From positions 1 to 9,883 of the forward strand of contig PWIZ01000126.1 of the NCBI GenBank assembly GCA_003560175.1: DNA of 9,883 nucleotides, written 5' to 3'. Positions within the stretch are counted from its first letter, which is position 1; each line of letters begins with the position of its first letter. Position numbers and translations under genes: made by a program. The DNA comes from Halomonas sp. (GTDB lineage: Bacteria > Pseudomonadota > Gammaproteobacteria > Pseudomonadales > Halomonadaceae). Shown here piece after piece: positions 1 to 6,347 of the stretch. The notes beneath the pieces are model-generated. The model saw only the letters and a list, made by a program, of their open reading frames with translations, was not told the DNA's origin and made no database searches.

Positions 1-822
1 ATCGTCGCCCATGCGGTGTGGGGCATGGCCAGGAACCTCTGCCCGGACCGAGCCCGCGCGACCATCGCCGTGGGCGCGGTGCTGCTGGTGACCGGAGTGG
101 GCGGTGCCGCGGGCCAGGTCTCGGCCATCCTGCTCGGCGGGCTGGCCGGGCTATGGCTATGCCGGGAAGAGGGCCTGGCGAGCAGCGATGCATTGCACCT
201 GCCGGTGTCTCGCGGCGCAGGACTGGCCTGCCTGGGCGCCTTCGTCGTGCTGCTGGTCGGCCTGCCGCTGCTGGTACTGGCCGGAGCGGGCTCCGGCATC
301 GCCCTGGTCGACGCCTTCTACCGTGCCGGCGCCCTGGTGTTCGGCGGCGGCCACGTGGTGCTCCCGCTGCTCGAGGCCGAAATGGTACAGAGCGGGCGCG
401 TCGCCGCGGATGACTTCCTGGCCGGCTACGGTGCCACCCAGGCAATGCCGGGGCCGCTGTTCACCTTCGCCGCCTACCTGGGCATGGTCACCGACGGTGG
501 CGGGGTGGGCCATGCGCTGCTGGCGCTGGTGGCGATCTTCGTGCCGGGGCTGCTGCTGCTGCTGGCCGCGCTGCCCTTCTGGAACGCCCTGCGCGCCAGG
601 CCCGGCATCCAGGCTGGCCTGCGCGGCGCCAATGCCGCCGTGGTGGGCCTGCTCGGTGCGGCGCTCTACCACCCGGTATGGACCGGCGCCATCCTCGGCC
701 CGGCGGAGTTCGCCCTGGCGCTGGTGGGCTTCGCCCTGCTGGCAGCATGGAAGCTGCCGCCCTGGGTTACCGTGCTGGTGTGCGGCCTGGGCGGTATGGC
801 GCTAGGGCTGAGCGGCGCCTGA
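1..822 (+). CDS. chrA: Chromate transporter ChrA, C-terminal part (5' end outside window)
   Basis: Inner-membrane chromate efflux protein of the CHR family, which exports chromate from the cytoplasm and gives chromate resistance. The frame is open from base 1, so the gene begins upstream; an internal ATG at 16 is not the start. The 273 visible residues cover the end of the first half and all of the second CHR domain. Signature stretches are FGGGHVVLPLLEAEMV (about residues 114-129 of the visible part) and QAMPGPLFTFAAYLG (about 147-161), both typical of ChrA, separated by long hydrophobic segments (LALVAIFVPGLLLLLAALPF and others). Full-length two-domain ChrA proteins are around 400-450 residues, so about one third is missing. 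The gene ends with TGA at 820-822, 104 bases before the stress-protein gene on the same strand. Family assignment is firm; the true substrate could be chromate or a related oxyanion. Confidence 0.9.
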   Translation: MVAHAVWGMARNLCPDRARATIAVGAVLLVTGVGGAAGQVSAILLGGLAGLWLCREEGLASSDALHLPVSRGAGLACLGAFVVLLVGLPLLVLAGAGSGIALVDAFYRAGALVFGGGHVVLPLLEAEMVQSGRVAADDFLAGYGATQAMPGPLFTFAAYLGMVTDGGGVGHALLALVAIFVPGLLLLLAALPFWNALRARPGIQAGLRGANAAVVGLLGAALYHPVWTGAILGPAEFALALVGFALLAAWKLPPWVTVLVCGLGGMALGLSGA

Positions 823-867
823 ACCGCTCCTGGTGCATGGCAGGCGACGCCGGCCGGCAGAGGCTGC

Positions 868-873
868 TAATCT
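868..873 (+). promoter_or_regulatory. Weak candidate promoter -10 upstream of the stress-protein gene
   Basis: TAATCT is preceded by TG one base upstream (865-866), an extended -10 arrangement. The overlapping CTAATCT shares five of seven bases with the RpoS-type CTATACT consensus, which would suit a stress gene. There is no convincing -35 box, so this is only a candidate. Confidence 0.25.
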
Positions 874-883
874 AGTCCCAGCC

Positions 884-899
884 TCGCCCCCAGGGGCGA
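884..899 (+). other. Perfect hairpin just upstream of the stress-protein ribosome binding site
   Basis: TCGCCCC (884-890) pairs with GGGGCGA (893-899); because a 2-base loop is too tight, the real form is probably a 6-bp stem with a CCAG tetraloop. No T-run follows, so it is not a standard terminator for chrA. It lies 12 bases before the AGGGAG site of the next gene, so it could stabilise or modulate the 5' leader, or be a relic terminator. Confidence 0.4.
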
Positions 900-911
900 C
901 GACAGTCATCA

Positions 912-917
912 AGGGAG
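912..917 (+). promoter_or_regulatory. Ribosome binding site that decides the stress-protein start
   Basis: AGGGAG lies 9 bases before ATG 927 but only 3 bases before the in-frame GTG at 921. The spacing favours ATG 927 as the start. Confidence 0.65.
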
Positions 918-926
918 AATGTGTCG

Positions 927-1823
927 ATGAGTGAGCAGGTCTCTCAGATCATCGTCCCGGTGGACGGTTCACCGACGGCCGCTGCCGCGGCCCGCCACGC
1001 CAGCCTGCTGGCCAGGCTGCTGGACGTCCCGCTGCAGCTGCTTCATGTGATGCCGCTCAACGCGGCGGAGCTGTGCGATATTCCCGCCAACCGCCAGGCC
1101 GAGGCCGACCATGACCGTGCGGTGCGCCTCGAGATCGCTGAGGAGGCCTTCACCAAGGCCCGCGAAGCGATCGACCCTGAGCTGATGCCTGCCCCGGAGG
1201 AGGTGGTGCTGGAGGATAACACCTTCATCCGTCACCCGGAGCGGGCCATCATCGCCCACGTCCGCAGTCAGCCCGCCTGCCTGCTGGTGCTCGGCGCGCG
1301 CCACCTGAGCGAGGTAGGCAAGTTCGTGCAGGGCAGCGTCAGCAACGAGGTGGTGCACCGCGCTCGCTGTCCGGTGACCATCGTTCACGACGATGCCAGC
1401 ATGCTGGAGGCTTCGGGCATCGGCCGGGTGCTGCTGCCGGTGGACGGCTCGGCCCACGCCAACCAGGCGGCGGGGCTGGCCGGCGACCTGGCACGCAGTG
1501 CCAAGGTGCCGGTGGAACTGGTGTTCTGCCAGCCCGGCGGCCAGGCCCGAGTACTCGAGGATGGCGAGGAGAGCCAGGCCGAGCGAGTCTTCCGCCTGGG
1601 CCGAGAGGCCCTCGGCGAGATCCCCGAGGGCATCGAGGAGGTGCTGCTCCACGAGGAGCGCTTCGCCGAGGCCATCGTCTCTCGCGCCCGCCACCATCTA
1701 GCGGAGCGGCCGATGCTCATCATGGGCCGGCGCGGACTGGGCAAGTGGCGGGAGTCGCTGCTTGGCAGCGTCAGCCATCGTGTCATCGACTTGGCGCCCT
1801 GCCCGGTTACCGTGGTGGTCTGA
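927..1823 (+). CDS. Universal stress protein with two tandem UspA domains
   Basis: A 298-residue cytoplasmic protein made of two fused UspA domains (about residues 5-150 and 165-298). Such proteins bind ATP or act as small-molecule and stress chaperones; the specific role is not known here. Each domain opens with the UspA strand and Asp: IIVPVDGS (Asp13) and VLLPVDGS (Asp173). The second domain carries an intact nucleotide-binding loop G-x2-G-x9-G-S (Gly267, Gly270, Gly280, Ser281), followed by the usual HRVIDLAPCPVTVVV end. The first domain has the same layout (Gly123 to Gly136-Ser137), but His126 replaces the second Gly, so its ATP binding may be altered. ATG 927 is preferred over GTG 921 because of the AGGGAG spacing. 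It is separated from chrA by 104 bases and is convergent with the DUF3581 gene, so it is probably a single-gene unit. Confidence 0.93.
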   Translation: MSEQVSQIIVPVDGSPTAAAAARHASLLARLLDVPLQLLHVMPLNAAELCDIPANRQAEADHDRAVRLEIAEEAFTKAREAIDPELMPAPEEVVLEDNTFIRHPERAIIAHVRSQPACLLVLGARHLSEVGKFVQGSVSNEVVHRARCPVTIVHDDASMLEASGIGRVLLPVDGSAHANQAAGLAGDLARSAKVPVELVFCQPGGQARVLEDGEESQAERVFRLGREALGEIPEGIEEVLLHEERFAEAIVSRARHHLAERPMLIMGRRGLGKWRESLLGSVSHRVIDLAPCPVTVVV

Positions 1824-1837
1824 TCGCCGCGACCGTG

Positions 1838-1855
1838 ACGCCGCCGAACCGGCGT
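1838..1855. terminator. Weak bidirectional hairpin between convergent genes
   Basis: ACGCCG (1838-1843) and CGGCGT (1850-1855) form a perfect 6-bp stem with a 6-base loop in the 43-base gap between two convergent genes. Position suits a shared terminator, but there is no T-tract on either side, so any termination would be weak or factor-assisted. Confidence 0.3.
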
Positions 1856-1866
1856 GCGTCCCGGCC

Positions 1867-2574
1867 TCAGGCCTCGTAGGCGGCCTTGAGGCGATAGAAT
1901 TCGGTGACGATCTCGCCCATGGCGGTCGGGTCATAGTCGCACAGGCCGCTGACCACCAGTTTCTTGGAGCCGGTACCGACGGTCGCGCCACCGGACTGGA
2001 TGCGAAACTCCAGCAGGCAATCACCGCGCTTGCCGTTCACCGCCAGGGAGGAGCGGTCCAGCGCCAGCTCCGGCACCAGGCCATCGAGTCGGTCGAGGGA
2101 AAAGCCCATGCTGTCGTAGATCACCAGCGGGCGGCGGGGATTGAACATCACCCCCTTTTCCTCCATCAGCGGCTTGAGGTAATGGGGGAAGTTCTTGCCG
2201 GAGAAGGCCACGTAGCAGCGGGTAAAGGCCTCTACCACGGCCTCGTCGCGGGTCGTCTCGCCGCTGCGCTCCACTTCGAGATAGCATTTTCCGTTGTCGT
2301 CACAGACGCGTACCAGCCCATCCTCATGCTCTTGGAAGCACAGCGGGGTGCCGTCGCCCACCATGTTCAGGAAGCGAAAATCCATCCGCTGGGAGAGCCC
2401 GAAGCGGGCCAGCACCAGGGCAAACAACAGGTCGCCCGGCACGCAGAAACGGCGCGCATCCGGGTTGTGGATGGGGTTGTAATCGCCGGCGACTCCCTTG
2501 GCGAAACGACTGGCCTGCTCGGCGGAGATGCAGACTCGGCCTCCTGCCGGCGAATAGAATTCATCGAGAAACAT
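1867..2574 (-). CDS. DUF3581 family protein, hotdog/MaoC-like
   Basis: A 235-residue soluble protein that I recognise as DUF3581, a family seen mainly in gammaproteobacteria without an established function. The N-terminal half reads SAEQASRFAKGVAGDYNPIH (residues 17-36), then RRFCVPGDLLFALVLARFGL. The GDYNPIHNPD stretch (30-39) resembles the hydratase-2 motif of MaoC/PhaJ hotdog enzymes, with Asp31 and His36 at the catalytic D-x4-H spacing. A role in acyl-CoA or acyl-ACP handling is therefore possible but is inference. There is no signal peptide or membrane segment. The start is the first ATG of the frame (complement of 2572-2574); the upstream ribosome site is weak. The gene is divergent from the AsmA-like gene (117-base gap) and convergent with the stress-protein gene. 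Confidence 0.85.
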   Translation of the reverse strand: MFLDEFYSPAGGRVCISAEQASRFAKGVAGDYNPIHNPDARRFCVPGDLLFALVLARFGLSQRMDFRFLNMVGDGTPLCFQEHEDGLVRVCDDNGKCYLEVERSGETTRDEAVVEAFTRCYVAFSGKNFPHYLKPLMEEKGVMFNPRRPLVIYDSMGFSLDRLDGLVPELALDRSSLAVNGKRGDCLLEFRIQSGGATVGTGSKKLVVSGLCDYDPTAMGEIVTEFYRLKAAYEA

Positions 2575-2691
2575 GCGTGCTGTGCCTGCCCTGCGTCGTT
2601 AGCGATCCAGATCCTGCCGGCGGCTGCCGGAGGGCAGATGATGCCATAAAACCCTCGCCAACGAAGCCTCGTTAGGCGCTACCATGGGCCG
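2575..2691. promoter_or_regulatory. Divergent intergenic region with repeats
   Basis: This gap must carry the promoters of both flanking divergent genes. It holds a direct repeat CTGCCGG (2614-2620 and 2624-2630, start-to-start 10 bases), a hairpin CTGCC/GGCAG (2624-2637) and a second dyad AACGA/TCGTT (2660-2664 and 2669-2673, 4-base loop) ending 18 bases before the ATG at 2692. CATAAA (2645-2650) is a possible -10 for the plus strand, but no good -35 is visible. Functional assignment is tentative. Confidence 0.4.
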
Positions 2692-5600
2692 ATGAGCAGA
2701 CGAAGCGACGGCAATATGCGCGAAAACAGGGCGCCATGGGGCGGACCGTGGCGGTGGCTGGGCTGGTCGGCAGGCCTTGTCGTGCTGGCCCTGGTTGGTG
2801 CGGCCCTGGCCCTGCCGACACTGCTCGACAGCGCCTGGCTGCAGGCCAGGCTCTCCAGCCAGGAGGGGCTATCGATCCGCTGGGAGGGCTCGCGCCCCAG
2901 CTGGAACAGCCTGGCGGTGGAGGCGCTGGTCATCGAGCGTGAGGATGATTCGCTGCCGCTGACCCTGGAGGTAGACACCGCCCGTCTGGAGCTCACCCTG
3001 CCCGCCCTGCTGACCCGGCGCCTGATGATCCGCGAGCTCACGGCCAGCGGCCTGCGCCGGCTGGAGGTCGACGGCCATCGGCTCAGCGGCGAAGGACGAC
3101 TGACGCTGTCGGGCCTCGACCTCGCTCGGCATGAACTGGGGGTGGAGCGACTCACCCTGGCTCTGGAGCAGGCCACACTGACCCGCGATGGGTTACGACT
3201 GGCCGAGGGCATTGCCCTGACCGCCGACCTCAGCGCGGCGCCCTTCGACCCTGCGGCCCATCCCGGCCAGGCGGCGCTGCGCTTTCTCTCCGGCGAGCTT
3301 GCCCTGACGGCCCGGGCGGATGCCTGGGATCTCTTCAACCCCTATCTGGCGGAGCTGAATTGGCTGAGCCTGGCCGGCCGCGGCACCCTCGAGGGTGAAC
3401 TGAGGATTGCCGGGGGCGAGCTGGCCCCCGGGAGCCGCCTGGTACTCGACTCCCCCGACCTCGGCGTCACCCTGGACGAAACTGCCCTGCTGGCAGGCAG
3501 CGGCGAAGATGACTCCGCCCCGACCTGGGTCATCCCCGGTGAGACCTATCGCCTGCGGGGTGCCGGCAGCGTGGTGGCAAGCGTCCATGAGCGGGGCCTC
3601 GAGCCTGACGATGCGGCGGCCGGCCGGCTGACGGTGACCCTGGAGAACCTCGCGATGCATCGCGGCGAGGCCCCGACACCGCTGCTGACGGGCCAACGCT
3701 TCGATCTCGCCGCATCGCTGCCCACGGACCTTGCCGCCGCCCTGACAGCGCCCGATGACGCCGAACTGAGCTGGCAGGCGGCCACGTTGCCCGATGTTCG
3801 CGCCCTGGCGCGCTTCCTGCCCGAGGACGCCCCGCTGATGCTCGATGGCGGGCGCGCCGCCCTGGACGGCCGGCTGACCTACCGCACAGGCGAGCTCTCC
3901 GGTGCCTTCACCCTGGCCGGCGAACGGGTCGCCCTGACCCTGCAGGAGCAACCACTCAGCGGCGACCTGCGCCTGGATCTGGCTCTCGTCCTCCTCGATC
4001 CCGAGACCCGCCGGCTGGATCTCTCCGGCACGCGTCTGCGGCTCGACGTCACCGGCGACGAGAATGCCGATGCCCTGGCCCTCGATCTGACCCTGGAGGC
4101 CGCCCGGCTGACCTCCCGGGTAGCGCTGGACGCGCTACGTGACCACCCACGGCCACCGCTGGACGGCGAGCTGCCCCTCTCCGGGCACCTGGACCGGCTG
4201 GGATTCCTGAACCCCTTCCTGGCGGGCCTGTTCGAGGGCCGCGGCATCGGCCTCAGCGGGGGCGGCGAGCTGAGCGCCAGGGCGCGGCTGGTCGATGGCC
4301 GGATCGCCGCCGGCAGCCGCCTGGCGGTGACCAGCGAGACTCTGGGGGTGAGCCTGCCCCACGTCCGCGCCGAAGGGAGCGGCAGCTTCGCCGCCGAGTG
4401 GCACGACGACGAGCGGCCACTGCGGCTGGATGCCCGCCTGGAGGAGGCCAGGGTGACTCGCCACCGCGACGGCGCGCAACTGCTAGAGGGCGCCCGCCTG
4501 GCGCTGGAGGCCGAGGGCCACCCACCGGAGGCGGGCGAAACACCGCTGCCCCAGCGGGCGACGCTCGACTGGGAGGGTGCCACCCTGGCCGATGTGGCCG
4601 TGCTGGCCCCCTACCTGCCCGAGGGCGCCCCCTTCGCACTGACCGGCGGCCGGGCCAGCAGCCGAGGCCGCCTGGCTTTCGAGGACGAGCGCGTCCGCGG
4701 CGAACTCTGGCTAGCGGGGCGCCAGATCAGCGGCCAACTGCTCGGCGAGGCGGTCTCCGGCGAGATGACCCTCGACCTGACGCTGAACGACGCCACCCTG
4801 GACGGCAGCGCCCTCGACCTCTCCGGCAGCCGTCTGACGCTCTCGGCCGCGGCGGACAATGCCGAGGCGGAGCAGCGCCTGGGCAGCGTGCTGGTGGCCC
4901 GGGTGGCACGCTTCACCCGACTCGGTGAGCCCGACACCCGCCGGGGCCGGCTGGTGCTGGAGGGCATGGTCGACCGCCTGGGGTTCCTGGACCCCTTCCT
5001 GCCCCGGGAACATGGCCTTACCCTGCGCGGCCGCGGGCGACTCGAGGCCGACCTGCGCCTGGCAGGCGAGCAGCTGCTGGCGCCGAGTCACCTGCGTGTC
5101 GATGCCGATGATCTCACAGTGGGCTTTCTCGACTACCGGGCGGAGGGGCGCGGTGAACTCGACGCACGCCTCGAGGGTGAGGCGACCAGCCCCGGCGCCC
5201 GGCTTTCGCTCTCGCTGCCACGTTTCGCTCTGCGCCGCGAGGCAGGGGGGCACGGGCAGACAAGGCAGGAGCGCACCTGGCTGGCCGGGCGCCACCTGAC
5301 CCTGGAGACCACCACGCCGTCTTTCTCCACAGATCCCGAGCAGATCGAGATCGAGACCTTCACCACCCGGGTGGTGCTGCCCATCGTCGAGGTACCCGAC
5401 CTGGCACTCTACAACGCCTACCTGCCGGAGAAGGCTGGGGTCGAGCTGCTCGGCGGGAGCGCCAGCCTCGAGGCAATGCTGGAACTGGAGGGCCTGGGCG
5501 CCCGCGGGGACCTGGTGCTACAGGCCTTCGGCACCGAACTGCGCCTGGCCAGCCAGCGGCTGACGGGGGATCTCCACCTGGAGGCGCGCCTGCGCGAGGG

Positions 5601-6159
5601 CGACCTGGCCCGCCGGCGCTTCGATGCCTCCGGCTCGCTGCTGCGCCTGGACAACATCACCCGCCGGGATGCCGACGGCCAGGGCGAGGCCGGCTGGTGG
5701 GCCCGACTGAGCCTTGAGGAGGGCCGGTTGACCTGGGCGGAGCCGCTGGAGGTGAGCGCCCGCCTGGGGCTGGCCATGCGCGACAGCGGCCTGCTGGCGC
5801 GGCTTTTCCTGGTCGGCGCCAGGGAGCGGGACTGGCTGGGCCGACTACTCACCGTGCGCGACATCCACGGCGAGGCGCGGCTGACCATGGAGGCCGACGG
5901 CATCCGCCTGGACGAGGCCCGGTTGGAAGGCGGCCCGCTGTCACTGCTGGCCGATCTCGCGTTTCGCGAGGAGCGACTGGACGGCCAGCTCTACGCCAGG
6001 CTGGGGCGACTGGCCGTTGGGGTGGCGCTGCAGGATGGCGAGCGAACGCTGCGCTTCCTGCAGCCCCGCCGCTGGTTCGAGGATTCGAGTCAGGAGATGG
6101 ACGACCCCCTGGTGGAAACGACGCCGGATTCGTTCCGGGAAGCTCTGACTCCACGCTGA
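2692..6159 (+). CDS. Large AsmA-like membrane-anchored repeat protein, candidate envelope lipid-transport factor
   Basis: A 1155-residue protein with a short basic N-terminus, one membrane anchor (about residues 22-42, WLGWSAGLVVLALVGAALAL), then a very long periplasmic region rich in alternating Leu, Gly and charged residues. The pattern of short amphipathic strands ('LxGxGxLxAxLRLxxGxL') is that of AsmA/TamB/YhdP/YdbH-type proteins, known or proposed bridge-like carriers of phospholipid between inner and outer membrane. The body is a three-copy super-repeat: one half-unit begins at DAWDLFNPYL (210), LDRLGFLNPFL (500) and VDRLGFLDPFL (760); the other at LARFLPEDAP (within 365-389), LAPYLPEGAP (within 631-655) and LYNAYLPEKAG (within 901-915). 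The C-terminus (about 1080-1135) has RLGRLAVGVAL and RTLRFLQPRRWFE. ATG 2692 has no clear ribosome site, and the in-frame ATG 2716 (residue 9) is a possible alternative. The superfamily call rests on architecture and pattern only; the exact family and substrate are not determined. Confidence 0.75.
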   Translation: MSRRSDGNMRENRAPWGGPWRWLGWSAGLVVLALVGAALALPTLLDSAWLQARLSSQEGLSIRWEGSRPSWNSLAVEALVIEREDDSLPLTLEVDTARLELTLPALLTRRLMIRELTASGLRRLEVDGHRLSGEGRLTLSGLDLARHELGVERLTLALEQATLTRDGLRLAEGIALTADLSAAPFDPAAHPGQAALRFLSGELALTARADAWDLFNPYLAELNWLSLAGRGTLEGELRIAGGELAPGSRLVLDSPDLGVTLDETALLAGSGEDDSAPTWVIPGETYRLRGAGSVVASVHERGLEPDDAAAGRLTVTLENLAMHRGEAPTPLLTGQRFDLAASLPTDLAAALTAPDDAELSWQAATLPDVRALARFLPEDAPLMLDGGRAALDGRLTYRTGELSGAFTLAGERVALTLQEQPLSGDLRLDLALVLLDPETRRLDLSGTRLRLDVTGDENADALALDLTLEAARLTSRVALDALRDHPRPPLDGELPLSGHLDRLGFLNPFLAGLFEGRGIGLSGGGELSARARLVDGRIAAGSRLAVTSETLGVSLPHVRAEGSGSFAAEWHDDERPLRLDARLEEARVTRHRDGAQLLEGARLALEAEGHPPEAGETPLPQRATLDWEGATLADVAVLAPYLPEGAPFALTGGRASSRGRLAFEDERVRGELWLAGRQISGQLLGEAVSGEMTLDLTLNDATLDGSALDLSGSRLTLSAAADNAEAEQRLGSVLVARVARFTRLGEPDTRRGRLVLEGMVDRLGFLDPFLPREHGLTLRGRGRLEADLRLAGEQLLAPSHLRVDADDLTVGFLDYRAEGRGELDARLEGEATSPGARLSLSLPRFALRREAGGHGQTRQERTWLAGRHLTLETTTPSFSTDPEQIEIETFTTRVVLPIVEVPDLALYNAYLPEKAGVELLGGSASLEAMLELEGLGARGDLVLQAFGTELRLASQRLTGDLHLEARLREGDLARRRFDASGSLLRLDNITRRDADGQGEAGWWARLSLEEGRLTWAEPLEVSARLGLAMRDSGLLARLFLVGARERDWLGRLLTVRDIHGEARLTMEADGIRLDEARLEGGPLSLLADLAFREERLDGQLYARLGRLAVGVALQDGERTLRFLQPRRWFEDSSQEMDDPLVETTPDSFREALTPR

Positions 6160-6172
6160 TCCAGCGCCAGTC
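6147..6172 (+). other. Hairpin over the stop codon of the AsmA-like gene
   Basis: CGCTG (6154-6158) pairs with CAGCG (6162-6166) around a 3-base loop, and an outer GACT (6147-6150) pairs with AGTC (6169-6172). The stop TGA at 6157-6159 lies inside. There is no T-tract downstream, so it is at best a weak or Rho-assisted terminator or an mRNA end-stabilising element. Confidence 0.3.
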
Positions 6173-6219
6173 GGGGCGTACCGGTCGCTGCATGAACCAA
6201 GTTCCCACAGAAGATCGTT

Positions 6220-6240
6220 AGCATGCAAAAAAAGCATGCA
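6220..6240. repeat. Repeated AGCATGCA flanking an A-tract, upstream of nhaD
   Basis: GCATGC at 6221-6226 and 6234-6239 is separated by seven A residues. With flanking A's this gives two direct copies of AGCATGCA, 13 bases apart. Because GCATGC is self-complementary, the pair is also an inverted repeat able to form a 6-bp stem with an A7 loop. It sits in the 188-base gap before nhaD and 108 bases before its start. Single GCATG copies occur nearby at 6190 and 6286. It may be a regulator binding site; no known operator is recognised. Confidence 0.5.
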
Positions 6241-6288
6241 GGAAGGCTCTGGAATGGGCCTTCGGGCGCAATTCACCGCGCCAACGCA

Positions 6289-6297
6289 TGTTAGAAT
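6289..6297 (+). promoter_or_regulatory. Candidate extended -10 promoter of nhaD
   Basis: TG-T-TAGAAT is an extended -10 element with TAGAAT at 6292-6297. The -35 region is poor, as is common for extended -10 promoters. A transcript starting near 6304 would exclude the upstream in-frame ATG 6288 and supports ATG 6348 as the start. Confidence 0.45.
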
Positions 6298-6333
6298 CAG
6301 CGCGTTTTATTCCCTCCCTGACCCTCTTTACTC

Positions 6334-6337
6334 GGGA
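6334..6337 (+). promoter_or_regulatory. Ribosome binding site of nhaD
   Basis: GGGA lies 10 bases before ATG 6348. No comparable site precedes the in-frame ATG at 6288. The match is short, so support is moderate. Confidence 0.45.
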
Positions 6338-6347
6338 CCATTCAGCC

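Noticed and set aside
849..858. GCCGGCCGGC palindrome after chrA
   Set aside because: A short all-GC palindrome without a T-tract, expected by chance in DNA of this composition.
1762..2649. Plus-strand open frame of 295 codons over the DUF3581 gene
   Set aside because: It is antisense to the recognisable DUF3581 protein and overlaps the end of the stress-protein gene; its translation shows no known family.
3193..3951. Minus-strand open frame inside the AsmA-like gene, plus several similar ones up to 5903
   Set aside because: Low-complexity Arg/Ser or Gln/Gly translations without family features, all opposite a well-supported gene.
6288..6347. Alternative nhaD start at ATG 6288
   Set aside because: It lacks a ribosome site and overlaps the likely -10 element; ATG 6348 is better supported.
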